Shown here piece by piece: positions 23,379 to 31,993 of a stretch of 64,000 bases of DNA. The notes below the pieces were generated by a model, which was not told the origin of the DNA, made no database searches, and saw only the letters and a list, made by a program, of their open reading frames with translations. Both the position numbers and the translations under genes were made by a program. The stretch's first letter is position 1; the number at the start of each line of letters is the position of its first letter. This DNA comes from RGIG995 sp045542115 (GTDB taxonomy: Bacteria > Bacillota > Clostridia > Oscillospirales > UBA644): the NCBI GenBank assembly GCA_045542115.1, contig JAZQKK010000014.1:1-64000 (forward strand), given 5' to 3'.

Positions 23379-23780
23379 ATGATTAAGCTCATCGTTGGAC
23401 TCAAAGGAACCGGAAAAACCAAAACTCTGATTTCCGAGGCAAACGCTGCAATGGCTTCCGATCACGGTTGTGTTGTTTGCGTTGAAAAAGGAAGAAAACT
23501 GATTTATGACATCAGCCATAAAGTTCGGTTGATCAGTTCCGAAGAGTACGATATCAATACTTATGACCGTTTTTACGGTTTCCTGTGCGGCTTGATGTCT
23601 GCAAACTATGACATTACCAACATTTTCGTAGATTCTATCACGAAGATCTGCGGCGACGACTTGGCCGCTTTGGAAAAGTTCCTTGCGGAAGTTGAAAACG
23701 TGATTCGTAACATCGACATCACAATCACCCTCAGCAAAGATGCAGCAGAACTCACCGACGGTCTGAAAAAATATCTTTAA
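23379..23780 (+). CDS. Small P-loop NTPase-like protein
   Basis: 133 residues. Walker A GLKGTGKTKT is at 7-16; IFVDSIT near 85 may be Walker B (hydrophobic run ending in Asp). No other domain can be seen, so it is about the minimum for a P-loop fold, like a trimmed RecA- or ATPase-type core. AGAGGAGG precedes the ATG. It has its own promoter and terminator. Function unknown. Confidence 0.75.
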   Translation: MIKLIVGLKGTGKTKTLISEANAAMASDHGCVVCVEKGRKLIYDISHKVRLISSEEYDINTYDRFYGFLCGLMSANYDITNIFVDSITKICGDDLAALEKFLAEVENVIRNIDITITLSKDAAELTDGLKKYL

Positions 23781-23804
23781 TTCTATTGGAACGATAAAAA
23801 ATTC

Positions 23805-23840
23805 AGAAGGCTATTCCTTTAGGAACAGCCTTCTATTTTT
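23805..23840. terminator. Bidirectional terminator
   Basis: AGAAGGCT plus TTCC (23805-23817) pairs with GGAA plus AGCCTTCT (23822-23834) with one mismatch, then ATTTTT. It separates the convergent P-loop gene and aspartokinase gene. Confidence 0.8.
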
Positions 23841-24789
23841 ATGCAGGATAAAGGATCCGATGAATTTTTTCCATCAGTTCTGACACCGATTGCGAAGCAA
23901 CAATTCCTTGCAAAATGCAATTTATATATTGAATAGACGCTCCGTATTCATTCAACAAGATTAGTAATTTTTTAAGACATTCTCCGGTAAACGGGCGCTC
24001 TGCTACAACGGTCACAATTGACACTGTCCCTTGGTCCGTTGCGGTAACCCCGGTTCGGCGAGGAGCATCCGGAGAAATGATAGTACCATTACGCCGAGAA
24101 AAGGAAGTCAAAACCTCCGTAGGGAGATAATATTGCTTTATCAATGCAGCGGCCCGAGGATGCAACACCTTAGCTCCGTTTGTTGCAAGGTCCACCATCG
24201 TATCCGGATGCACCGATTCAAACCGTGTTGCCCGGGGCTCTTTTCGGGGGTCTGCTGAATATACGCCGTCCACATCGGTAAAAATCATACAACGGTCAGC
24301 TTTCAACGCCGCTGCCAACGCTACGGCTGACGTATCGGAGCCACCTCTCCCCAGCGTAATAAAGTCACCCCGATCGTTTATTCCCTGAAACCCGGTAACA
24401 ACAACGATATTTCCTTGCTTCCATTCTCGATAGATTCGGGAAACGTCAATATTGCGAATCCGACCGTCTCCGTGCTTTCCGGAGACGTAAATCGGGACTT
24501 GCATCCCATTCAAAGAAACTGCTTTATATCCCATATCACAAAGGGTTGCCGCAAGGAGTGCAGCAGAAGCCTGTTCTCCTGAAATGAGCAACGCATCCGA
24601 CTCCCGCGTTGGAAAACAATTCGATATTTCTTTATACTTCCCGGTCAAGGCATCGGTGGTTTTTCCCTGCGCCGACACCACGACAGCAATCCGATTATTT
24701 TCGGCATCCATCCCAATCCGTTGTGCCACACGACGGAGACATTCACCGTCGGCAAGAGACGAACCGCCGTATTTCTGAACGATTTTCAT
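23839..24789 (-). CDS. lysC: Aspartate kinase, short form with one ACT-like segment
   Basis: 316 residues against about 400 for usual aspartokinases. The kinase domain is complete: KYGGSS (6-11), SAQGKTTDAL, SGEQASAALLA, GFQGINDRGDFITLGRGGSDTSAVALAAAL, FTDVDGVYSADPR and GAKVLHPRA. Only about 75 residues follow (from TDQGTVSIVTVV), enough for a single ACT-like fold, so the usual paired ACT domains that bind lysine or threonine are reduced. It phosphorylates aspartate for lysine, threonine and methionine synthesis. Feedback control may be weak or different. Its ribosome site lies inside a hairpin (24800-24845). Confidence 0.88.
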   Translation of the reverse strand: MKIVQKYGGSSLADGECLRRVAQRIGMDAENNRIAVVVSAQGKTTDALTGKYKEISNCFPTRESDALLISGEQASAALLAATLCDMGYKAVSLNGMQVPIYVSGKHGDGRIRNIDVSRIYREWKQGNIVVVTGFQGINDRGDFITLGRGGSDTSAVALAAALKADRCMIFTDVDGVYSADPRKEPRATRFESVHPDTMVDLATNGAKVLHPRAAALIKQYYLPTEVLTSFSRRNGTIISPDAPRRTGVTATDQGTVSIVTVVAERPFTGECLKKLLILLNEYGASIQYINCILQGIVASQSVSELMEKIHRILYPA

Positions 24790-24799
24790 ATAAAATGAG

Positions 24800-24845
24800 A
24801 TACTCCTTCCGCAGGGTCTATTCCAATATATTACGGAAGGAGTAT
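24800..24845 (-). promoter_or_regulatory. Hairpin covering the aspartokinase ribosome site
   Basis: ATACTCCTTCCG (24800-24811) and CGGAAGGAGTAT (24834-24845) form a perfect 12-bp stem with a 22-nt loop. On the minus strand the AAGGAG before the aspartokinase ATG lies in the 3-prime arm, so the closed stem would hide it. It could be a translational switch, or only the end hairpin of ruvX. Confidence 0.55.
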
Positions 24846-24858
24846 TTTGGTGTTTTAT

Positions 24859-25272
24859 TTATTTTCGCGACCGGTCAAGATATCCTTGCAACAACACGGC
24901 TGCTGCCGCGGCATCAATGTTTTTTTTCTGTTCTTTGGCCTTGATCCCTCCGGCGTGAAGCATCTGAGAAGCGATAACGGTAGTATATTTTTCATCGATA
25001 AGCTCGGCTTCCACCTGGAACCGTTCCTTCAATTCCTCCCGAAAGCGTTCCACACGTTGACACATTTCACTTTTTCCACCATCGGTTCTGCCGGGATAGC
25101 CTAAAATCACCTTGTCGGGAGACACCTCCGACAAGACTTCACCGATGCCGAGAAGCAATTTTTCATAATTTCGGGAAGGAATTACTTTATACGGAGAAGC
25201 AATCAGCCCGGTAGGATCCGATACCGCAATACCCGTGCGAGACATCCCGTAATCAATGGCAAGAATACGCAT
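24859..25272 (-). CDS. ruvX: Putative pre-16S rRNA nuclease / Holliday junction resolvase YqgF
   Basis: 137 residues from the ATG preceded by AAAGGA. RNase H-like fold: DYGMSRTGIAVSD at the N-terminus holds the first catalytic Asp, followed by LGYPGRTDGGKSEM, DEKYTT and the final IDAAAAAVLLQGYLD with the last catalytic Asp. It acts in 16S rRNA 5-prime maturation and perhaps recombination. It lies between the acyl carrier protein and aspartokinase genes on the same strand. Confidence 0.93.
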   Translation of the reverse strand: MRILAIDYGMSRTGIAVSDPTGLIASPYKVIPSRNYEKLLLGIGEVLSEVSPDKVILGYPGRTDGGKSEMCQRVERFREELKERFQVEAELIDEKYTTVIASQMLHAGGIKAKEQKKNIDAAAAAVLLQGYLDRSRK

Positions 25273-25292
25273 AAACAATCCTTTCAATAAAA

Positions 25293-25317
25293 TTCGCCGG
25301 AATAGAATTCCGGCGAA
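25293..25317 (-). terminator. Hairpin after the acyl carrier protein gene
   Basis: TTCGCCGGAAT (25293-25303) and ATTCCGGCGAA (25307-25317) form an 11-bp stem with a 3-nt loop. On the minus strand TTTTATT follows. Probably a partial terminator ahead of ruvX. Confidence 0.65.
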
Positions 25318-25321
25318 ATCA

Positions 25322-25594
25322 TCAAGCATTTTCCTGAAGTTTTTTCTGAATTTCAAGAATCGTTTCTTCTGGGATATTTCCATCCATAAAAGCGGCAATA
25401 TCACCGAGGGTTTTTAATTCCTGAGCGACTTCGTCGGGTACAGTGACGGTAAATTCTTCTTCAATATACATCAAAAGTTCCAAAATTTCAAGAGAGTCGG
25501 TACACACATCAGCGATTAAGCTTTCCGCAGAAAGGTCTTCTGTCGAGACATCATAACGCTGCGAAAAAATCAATTTTACAGTATCAAGAGACAT
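25322..25594 (-). CDS. acpP: Acyl carrier protein
   Basis: 90 residues. The phosphopantetheine site is Ser 34 in TDSLEILELLMYIEEEF. The sequence is acidic throughout with the four-helix ACP pattern and a 10-residue C-terminal extension. DSLE instead of the common DSLD or DSVE is a small deviation. It has a strong ribosome site (GAGGAG) and a perfect promoter. No other fatty-acid genes are in the window, so it could be the housekeeping ACP or a specialised one. Confidence 0.85.
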   Translation of the reverse strand: MSLDTVKLIFSQRYDVSTEDLSAESLIADVCTDSLEILELLMYIEEEFTVTVPDEVAQELKTLGDIAAFMDGNIPEETILEIQKKLQENA

Positions 25595-25626
25595 AAGAAT
25601 ACTCCTCGTAATGAATTTATACCAAC

Positions 25627-25655
25627 ATTATACCCGATTCTGAATCACTTGTCAA
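25627..25655 (-). promoter_or_regulatory. Promoter of the acyl carrier protein gene
   Basis: On the minus strand TTGACA (25655-25650), 17-nt spacer, TATAAT (25632-25627), a perfect consensus. It fits a highly expressed gene. Confidence 0.85.
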
Positions 25656-25672
25656 GGGGATTCATAATTATT

Positions 25673-26356
25673 TCAAATATCATTTCCTTTGCGCGGCAGG
25701 TTTGAGGTGAGAGCCTCAACCGTCCGCTCAATAGCATCTTTGCTGTTTTTCCAGTCTTCCTTGGCAAAGCGATAATCAAACTTCTTGCAAAACCAATCAA
25801 TATCACCACTCAACGTCTTCAAGGAACCTTCCGTCACTTTCCCCAATGCTTCACAAAAAGCAAGGCGGTCTTTTCGCCCCATTTCCTTGGATACTGCTAA
25901 AAGCGCGCGGTAATGAGGCAGGCAAAACCGGGGTTGCTCCGAAAATGACTTTCGAAACGCCTCATCGGTTTTCCAAAGATATACGATATTTGAGAAAACA
26001 TTTTTCATTTTTTCGTTAAGCTTATCACAAACATAACAGGACTGTTCCAGATTGGAAAGATACTTTTCCGTGGCGTCAGGCTTTGCAGAATTGATTTTTG
26101 CACGGATTTCCTCCATATGGGATTGAAGAATCAGTGCAACGGGGAGTCGCTTTCCATTGGTAATCATTTTATTATAATGGTCTTCGCAGAACCCAAGACG
26201 ATTGGTTTCAATGCGAATAGAAGGCTCCATCATAGCGGCCCCGGTAATTACATCGATCTCATTTTTCTCCAACATTTCATAAAGAGAACATACGGGGCAT
26301 CCGCACTTTTTTCCAAAATGTTCGTTGATAGCTATCGTATAAAGATGTTCTGCCAA
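25673..26356 (-). CDS. Conserved Cys-rich protein (DUF6062-like)
   Basis: 227 residues with three cysteine sites: CGCPVC near 18-23, FCEDHYNK near 57, and CYVCDKL near 110, then FCLPHYRALL. The repeated C-x2-H pattern looks like two metal sites. I associate it from memory with DUF6062; function unknown. It starts 2 nt after the ribulokinase stop, so it is translationally coupled to it. It is soluble by appearance. Confidence 0.6.
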   Translation of the reverse strand: MAEHLYTIAINEHFGKKCGCPVCSLYEMLEKNEIDVITGAAMMEPSIRIETNRLGFCEDHYNKMITNGKRLPVALILQSHMEEIRAKINSAKPDATEKYLSNLEQSCYVCDKLNEKMKNVFSNIVYLWKTDEAFRKSFSEQPRFCLPHYRALLAVSKEMGRKDRLAFCEALGKVTEGSLKTLSGDIDWFCKKFDYRFAKEDWKNSKDAIERTVEALTSNLPRKGNDI

Positions 26357-26358
26357 AT

Positions 26359-28026
26359 TTAATAGCTCCCTTCTCCCCGCAATTCTTTCAGCCGGCGCAT
26401 TACATTGTTGTCCACGCCGAAGATATCGTGAACAATTTTGTACTGTTCATAGATTTCATTATAAATTTTATGTTTGTTATCATCAGGCAGATAGATTCGG
26501 TCCAGCAATTTCGACATTACGGAAACGGCCTGTTCGAGAGTATCGTATCCTCCCTTTTCCTTCCCGGCCGCAACTGAGGCATACATTGCCATCGTTAAAG
26601 CAGGCCCTTGGGTAGAAGCACAAATTCGGATGGGGCGATTGGTTACGTCGGCAAACATCTGCATCATAAACTCGTCTTTATGGGCAATTCCACCGCAAGC
26701 TATAATTTCCTGAATCTCAACCCCGTGGCTTTCCAATTGTTGCAAAATCCGCCGCGTACCAAATACAGAGCTTTCCAGTAAAGCACGATAAATTTCTTCC
26801 GGTTTCGTCTGTAACGTAAGACCGAGAATCATTCCGGACAGGTCGGCCTTCCCCAAGATACTGCGATTCCCATTAAACCAATCCAAGCAAAGCAAGCCCG
26901 AAGAACCGGGATAGGTATCTTTCAACTTGCTTCGCATATACTGATGAATTCCCATACCAAGCCGTTTGGCTTCCTCATAATAAGAGGCGGGCAAACACTG
27001 TTCCAAAAACCAGGCAAACAAATCCCCACAACTGGCTTGTCCACCCTCATAAGTAGTATATCCGGGATACATCGTATCGGGAACGGAGGCAAAAATTCCG
27101 GGAATATGAATATTCTCTACGGTAGAGACGAAATGACACAGAGAAGTTCCAATAATCATCGCTAATTTCCCGGGAGCAACAACGCCACAAGCGGGCATCG
27201 ATGCATAACCATCCACGTAAGGACAGGAAACCGCAGTTCCCACGTTTAATCCGGTCAATTCAGCCCCTCGTTCGTTGATAACTCCAAAGCAAGGGTCGAA
27301 ACAAACCGTGTCCCCACCGAATTTTTCTTCAACTACGTTTTCAAACCGGGGGTCCAAAGCCTTCATAAATTCTTTGGAAGGATATCCTCCCAAAACCGGA
27401 TTCCAGAATTCCTTACAGGTCGCAAAATTAAATCCTTTTTTCTCGGTTCCGCACAACAAAGAGGTGATCCAATCCCCTGCTTCAAGAATCCGATACGCAG
27501 CATTATAGACCGCTTCATCGGTTTGAAGAATAGCAAGGGTTTTAGCGACACCGTTCTCGGCAGAACATTTCCCTCCCAAATAGTCCAAATGGGCATCGTT
27601 CAACGATGCGCTGACACGGTCAATCAACGCTGCCTGGGGAGCGGCGGTATGGTCTTTCCACATCGTCACATACGCTTTGGGGTGAGAGGCAAACCTTTCT
27701 TGGAAGCACAAGGGATTCAAGTCTTTATCACAAGGGAGCACCGTTGCTGCGGTAAAGTCTACGCCGATACCGATTACCTGTTCCGGCGTTATGGAAGCTT
27801 TGTGCATCACGTCGCGAATTACCGTGGACAATACGTCCAGATAATCCTGGGGATGTTGCACCGCAGAATCTGCGGGAAGCACCGTACCATCGGGCAAACG
27901 CTCGGACATAATGGCGTGAGCATACTCACAAACGCTTTCGGCAACCTCTTTCCCACTCGCAACATCAACCAATAAGGCTCGACCGGAAAGGGAACCATAA
28001 TCCAGACCAATTACATAACGCTTCAT
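26359..28026 (-). CDS. araB: Ribulokinase
   Basis: 555 residues, typical for AraB. IGLDYGSLSGRALLVD is the N-terminal FGGY motif. WKDHTA, TSLCHFVSTVENIHIPGI, the domain-II region YEGGQASCGDLFAWF and CGGIAHKDEFMMQMFADVTNR are AraB-type. It phosphorylates L-ribulose (and often other ribuloses) with ATP. No araA or araD is in the window; instead it sits between a radical SAM gene and a Cys-rich gene with 2-3 nt gaps. Confidence 0.9.
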   Translation of the reverse strand: MKRYVIGLDYGSLSGRALLVDVASGKEVAESVCEYAHAIMSERLPDGTVLPADSAVQHPQDYLDVLSTVIRDVMHKASITPEQVIGIGVDFTAATVLPCDKDLNPLCFQERFASHPKAYVTMWKDHTAAPQAALIDRVSASLNDAHLDYLGGKCSAENGVAKTLAILQTDEAVYNAAYRILEAGDWITSLLCGTEKKGFNFATCKEFWNPVLGGYPSKEFMKALDPRFENVVEEKFGGDTVCFDPCFGVINERGAELTGLNVGTAVSCPYVDGYASMPACGVVAPGKLAMIIGTSLCHFVSTVENIHIPGIFASVPDTMYPGYTTYEGGQASCGDLFAWFLEQCLPASYYEEAKRLGMGIHQYMRSKLKDTYPGSSGLLCLDWFNGNRSILGKADLSGMILGLTLQTKPEEIYRALLESSVFGTRRILQQLESHGVEIQEIIACGGIAHKDEFMMQMFADVTNRPIRICASTQGPALTMAMYASVAAGKEKGGYDTLEQAVSVMSKLLDRIYLPDDNKHKIYNEIYEQYKIVHDIFGVDNNVMRRLKELRGEGSY

Positions 28027-28029
28027 AGG

Positions 28030-28926
28030 TCATTCCTTTCTGACACCGGTAAGATCAAAGATTGGTGTCATTGAAAAATTATCACTATCTCTCCCCTGCA
28101 TATACCCCCGAAAACCTAATTCAGATGCAGTCTGCAATGCGGAAGAATATTCCAACGAAAAGAGTTTCCGATTTAACTCGGGACAATCAGACAAATCTCC
28201 GCAAGGAGTATACTGTCGCATCAAGCTGACAAGAATCTCTTCTCGATTGAATTGTGCGGCAATCCATTGAAGTATCCGTCTCGTATCTTCTTTACCACAG
28301 GGCAACGCCAAATGCCGAATCAGCAACCCTTTTTGCAAAATTCCACGGTCAGAAAACTGACAGGGACCGGTTTGACGAAACATTTCGACCAAGGCTTTCG
28401 AAGCCACTGAGAAATAATTCTCTGCACCGGAATAGCGAAGAGATTTTTCTGACGAAACGTACTTCAAATCCGAAAGATACACGTCAACAAGACCATCAAA
28501 ACAAGCTAAAATCTCCGAAGATTCGTAGCCACTACAATTACAAACCACGGGGATATGCAAATCCTTCTTCACGCTCCGCAAAGACTGTGCAACCATCGGA
28601 GCGAAATGCGAGGGGGTAACCAGATTGATGTTTTCCGCCCCAGTCGACTGCAATTCCAAAAAAATTTCCGAAAGTCGCTGTTCTGAAATTTCTTCTCCAA
28701 ATCCACCGTGACTGATGGCGGCATTTTGACAAAAACGACATTGCAATGCACACCCGGAAAAAAAGACGGTTCCAGATCCGTTTTCTCCGGTAATACAAGG
28801 CTCTTCTCCAAAGTGAAGAGCCGCCCGGGCAATCCGAATCCGGGAAGTTCCGCCGCAGAATCCAACGGAGTTGACTCGGTCAGCACCGCACTTTCGAGGG
28901 CACAGGGTACAATGCTGAAAATCCAT
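28030..28926 (-). CDS. Radical SAM protein, PflX / pyruvate-formate-lyase-activase-like
   Basis: 298 residues. An N-terminal Cys motif (CTLCPRKCGADR, FCGG) precedes the radical SAM motif CALQCRFCQNAAISHGG. LVTPSHFAPMV and YLSDLKYVS are typical of the PflX/YgiQ-like uncharacterised subfamily. It makes a 5-deoxyadenosyl radical; the substrate is unknown. GAGGTAA precedes the ATG. Its stop is 3 nt before the ribulokinase start, so the two are coupled. Confidence 0.85.
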   Translation of the reverse strand: MDFQHCTLCPRKCGADRVNSVGFCGGTSRIRIARAALHFGEEPCITGENGSGTVFFSGCALQCRFCQNAAISHGGFGEEISEQRLSEIFLELQSTGAENINLVTPSHFAPMVAQSLRSVKKDLHIPVVCNCSGYESSEILACFDGLVDVYLSDLKYVSSEKSLRYSGAENYFSVASKALVEMFRQTGPCQFSDRGILQKGLLIRHLALPCGKEDTRRILQWIAAQFNREEILVSLMRQYTPCGDLSDCPELNRKLFSLEYSSALQTASELGFRGYMQGRDSDNFSMTPIFDLTGVRKE

Positions 28927-28951
28927 AAAATTACCTCAAAACCTATGTAAA

Positions 28952-28975
28952 ACGGGCAGCAATTTTGCTGCCCGT
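28952..28975 (-). terminator. Terminator between the foldase and radical SAM genes
   Basis: ACGGGCAGCA (28952-28961) pairs with TGCTGCCCGT (28966-28975). On the minus strand TTTTAC follows. It ends the foldase transcript; some read-through into the radical SAM operon is possible, as I see no clear promoter between. Confidence 0.7.
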
Positions 28976-28992
28976 ACTCCATAACTACGAAA

Positions 28993-30471
28993 TCAGCCTA
29001 CCTGAGACAGGCCCTTTTCATTAAAGGTCATAGGATACTTTTCTCTGAGGTCATCCAGACATTCTTTGTAGTCCTTATCCTTCATTGCATTGACAACGTC
29101 AACGTTCCACTTTTCATCGCCGTAACCAACGAAATAAACGATATGGTAGCCGTAAGACGTCTTAACGATTTCACAATCGCCTTCTTTTCTGCCTTCCTTC
29201 CAAATCCAATCGGTGATTTCGCTGACCATTGTGTTCTTGTCGAAATCTTCGTACAGACCGCCGTTGTTTACGCTTCCCTCATCGTCAGAGTTATCCTTAA
29301 CCAATGCGGCAAAGGAATCTGCGGTAGCGTCGCCGTCTCTCCATTCTTTCAAAATCTTTTCGGCAGCGGCCTTTTGTTCCGCATCGTTGTTCTTCGCGTC
29401 GCCCTTTTCGTCCTTGATAACGCTACCGTTATCATCGGTCAATTCTTCGACGGTAAAGAGAATATGACGCATCGTTGCAACCTGATAGGTTTCCCGCGCT
29501 TTTTCCAAAAAGCAGAGAACCGCATAGGTATCGCTTCCAGCTGCGGAAGTAGCAGCGGTCTTGATTACGGTAACGTCACCGGCTTTACGGTCGTTGGAGA
29601 ACAACCATTCGGAAGTTTCGTCCTTTTCCGTGTAAGTGGCGCCTTCCTTCAAATAGGTTTCAGCTTTGAAGGTATCGGCATTTTCCCGAGCTTTAATCGC
29701 TTCCAGATAGGTAGCTTCGTCGGTAGAGGCAGCCTTAATATCATCGGCTACGTCTTTTGCACTCTTGTTGTTGGCGGAGTCTGCTTTCGCCGTATAAGTG
29801 TAATATTTGACGCGGTCATAAGTGTTCTTATCATCGGAATAGAACTTTTCGATAGCGTCGGCTTCGTATTTCAAAGCTTCCAGATATGCATCACGGAAAT
29901 CCAAGGCAACGGCACGACGGGTCTCATATTCCTTTAAGTCATCAATGGTAATATTGGGACCATAGAGAGACTGAACGTATTTGTTTAATTTGGTATCCGC
30001 ATCTTCGGCAGCCTTTTCCAAATCCGCAAAGGATGCTTCCAACTCTTTTCCGGCATCGTCACTTAACTTATATTCGCCGTCTGCATTAGCTTCATTGTAA
30101 AGAAGATAAAGCTCTTCCAATTGAATTTTTGCCTGATTGACAAAATATTCATACCAAGTCATACTGGAATCGAAATAACTGGTCTGACTCTTCAACGAAG
30201 CAGAAGGATTAAACCCGATCATACTTGCGTAGTAGTAATACTGCGAATAGAAATTGTTCAACGCCGCATAGTAATTCTGATTGTATTCCAGAGCGTTGAT
30301 TTTCGTGTCGCCCACCGTCATAACAACGGTGTTACGGCGGAAATAACCGGTCTTAGCAACAACGGCAAGAGCGATTGAGGCAAGAAGAATTACAGCACAA
30401 ACGATAGCGACAATCTTCACAACGGGAGACCATACGGTATCGGAATTCTTCGACATAGGTTTGTTAGACAT
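28993..30471 (-). CDS. Membrane-anchored peptidyl-prolyl isomerase (PPIC/SurA type)
   Basis: 492 residues. One membrane segment (about 18-42) has no lipobox Cys, so the protein is anchored by a signal-anchor. A SurA-like helical region with Tyr-rich NYYAALNNFYSQYYYYASM follows. The canonical PPIC domain is near 350-460: MRHILFTVEE, AEKILKEWRDG, FAALVKDNSDDEGSVNNGGLYEDF, GYHIVYFVGY. It folds exported proteins at the membrane surface. It has its own promoter and terminator and complements the lipoprotein foldase at 50142. Confidence 0.85.
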   Translation of the reverse strand: MSNKPMSKNSDTVWSPVVKIVAIVCAVILLASIALAVVAKTGYFRRNTVVMTVGDTKINALEYNQNYYAALNNFYSQYYYYASMIGFNPSASLKSQTSYFDSSMTWYEYFVNQAKIQLEELYLLYNEANADGEYKLSDDAGKELEASFADLEKAAEDADTKLNKYVQSLYGPNITIDDLKEYETRRAVALDFRDAYLEALKYEADAIEKFYSDDKNTYDRVKYYTYTAKADSANNKSAKDVADDIKAASTDEATYLEAIKARENADTFKAETYLKEGATYTEKDETSEWLFSNDRKAGDVTVIKTAATSAAGSDTYAVLCFLEKARETYQVATMRHILFTVEELTDDNGSVIKDEKGDAKNNDAEQKAAAEKILKEWRDGDATADSFAALVKDNSDDEGSVNNGGLYEDFDKNTMVSEITDWIWKEGRKEGDCEIVKTSYGYHIVYFVGYGDEKWNVDVVNAMKDKDYKECLDDLREKYPMTFNEKGLSQVG

Positions 30472-30563
30472 TATAATCCATCCTTTTTTCTTTGATCCAT
30501 TCCGTCTGCCGCAACAATTGATTATAGAAGACGAAACAAAATCTTTGGTATATTATAAAATAT

Positions 30564-30592
30564 ATTATAGCAAATCAGAAGATAAAAAGCAA
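30564..30592 (-). promoter_or_regulatory. Promoter of the PPIC foldase gene
   Basis: On the minus strand TTGCTT (30592-30587), 17-nt spacer, TATAAT (30569-30564), leaving a leader of about 85 nt before the start. Confidence 0.75.
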
Positions 30593-30681
30593 GTCTTTTC
30601 ATAGAATTGTAAAAGTTTCGTTGCATACGGCCGTGCAATCTTACAATTTCGCGGCATAAACTGTCTTACGAGGTGATGATT

Positions 30682-31419
30682 GTGCAGTTAAATATGAGCG
30701 GCGAAACCATTGAAAGTTTACTTTACAGAGAAAACAAACCGATTTTGGAGTTAAAAATTTCTTATCCGCAAATGATCGGGCCGTTGTCCAAGGAAAGTGA
30801 ATACCGATTTAACGACCATTATCGAAAACAAGCAAGAAACCTAAACAGAAAGGCACGAACGGAATTTTACAATCGGGCGGCGGAAGAATCCCGCATCGCA
30901 GCGGAGCAGGAATATGATTTTTCTCTTCACTCCTTTGTCCGCACCTTTTCCGCGCCGAGAGTGGATTATCGCTATACTTCTATCCTGTTAGACCGCTATC
31001 AATACTGGGGCGGGCCTCACGGAATGACCGTCCGCACCGGAAATACTTGGGATTTTTCCATTGGAGCACAAGTACCTCTTTCCTATTTTTTTCAAAAAAA
31101 CACTCCGTACCGAAAAATTATCACAGATGCAGTTTGCGAACAAATTTCACTCCAAGAAAAAAATCAGGAGATTCTCTTTTTTGAGAACCCCCTGAAAAAT
31201 GCAAAACAATGTTTTCACGAAAATAATTATTATTTGTCTCACAACGCGGTTATCGTTTTTTATCCGCTCTACACGTTAGCCCCCTATTATACGGGGATTC
31301 TGTCTTACAAAATACCTTTTACAAGGCTGGAAAAATGCTGGATTGAGCGGCGTCGTCCCAAAGAAGTTCCTCCGTATGCCGGACATTTTACAGAGCGGTT
31401 CGGCACGGAATTACTCTGA
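30682..31419 (+). CDS. DUF3298-type protein
   Basis: About 245 residues from the GTG chosen here because GAGGTGAT lies 4 nt ahead; a GTG (30673) and an ATG (30676) upstream overlap that ribosome site. YQYWGGPHGMTVRTGNTWDF and FYPLYTLAPYYTGILSYKIPF are the DUF3298 hallmarks seen in RsiV-like and lipoprotein contexts. Here no signal peptide or membrane segment is seen, so it looks cytoplasmic or secreted in a non-classical way. Function unknown. It is convergent with the LUD gene with 1 nt between them and no visible terminator. Confidence 0.7.
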   Translation: MQLNMSGETIESLLYRENKPILELKISYPQMIGPLSKESEYRFNDHYRKQARNLNRKARTEFYNRAAEESRIAAEQEYDFSLHSFVRTFSAPRVDYRYTSILLDRYQYWGGPHGMTVRTGNTWDFSIGAQVPLSYFFQKNTPYRKIITDAVCEQISLQEKNQEILFFENPLKNAKQCFHENNYYLSHNAVIVFYPLYTLAPYYTGILSYKIPFTRLEKCWIERRRPKEVPPYAGHFTERFGTELL

Positions 31420-31420
31420 C

Positions 31421-31993
31421 TCAATACCCAAAATCTTCTTGAATCAAAACCAAGCAAACCCGACAAGAAGAAGGTTTACGACGCATCACTGCCAAAACGG
31501 AACAAATACAATCAGGGCTTTGACAATCGTGACACACCCCGTCTATGGCACAAGGCGTTTTTCGATGAAGCCGCATCGCATTTTTCGGTGCGGCAACGTT
31601 TCTTGCCCGAAACAAGGCCGCGGGAAGATCCTTGGTCAGTTTATTTTTTCCGATGACAAAATAAACGTCCTTATGACCATACATAGAGGCGGAGACGCGG
31701 TTACAGTTGCCGTCAATATTGACAATTTCACCCGTTTCGGACACCGCATTTGCAGAGGTTATAAAGATATCCGCAGTATCAATTTTTTCGGAAGAATCCT
31801 TCTTCCAATGCCATCCGCAAGAAGAATTGACGCTGAGTTTGTCGTAAAGGTCCAATTCTTGCACCGTCATTGAACCCCCGAAAGAAACGGACTTTCCGGC
31901 GCATTGGGCACAAAGAAAGTCCACTGCCCCTTCTCTCGTTTCAAAATTGAAAAAAGAGATTCCCCTTTTCTCAAAAGTTTCCTTTAATCCCAT
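31421..31993 (-). CDS. LUD-domain protein, LutC/YkgG-like
   Basis: 190 residues. SVSFGGSMTVQELDLYDKL, FITSANAVSETGEIVNIDGNCNRVSASMYG, VYFVIGKNKL and AAPKNAMRLHRKTPC are the LUD (DUF162) motifs. The C-terminus adds CHDCQSPDCIC, a Cys cluster often seen in Clostridia members. LutC acts in lactate oxidation with LutA and LutB, which are absent here. Its start overlaps the upstream MFS gene by 10 nt. Confidence 0.85.
   Translation of the reverse strand: MGLKETFEKRGISFFNFETREGAVDFLCAQCAGKSVSFGGSMTVQELDLYDKLSVNSSCGWHWKKDSSEKIDTADIFITSANAVSETGEIVNIDGNCNRVSASMYGHKDVYFVIGKNKLTKDLPAALFRARNVAAPKNAMRLHRKTPCAIDGVCHDCQSPDCICSVLAVMRRKPSSCRVCLVLIQEDFGY

Noticed and set aside
29143..29937. A 264-codon hydrophobic frame opposite the PPIC foldase
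   Set aside because: Hydrophobicity mirrors the acidic and polar codons of the real gene; no ribosome site.
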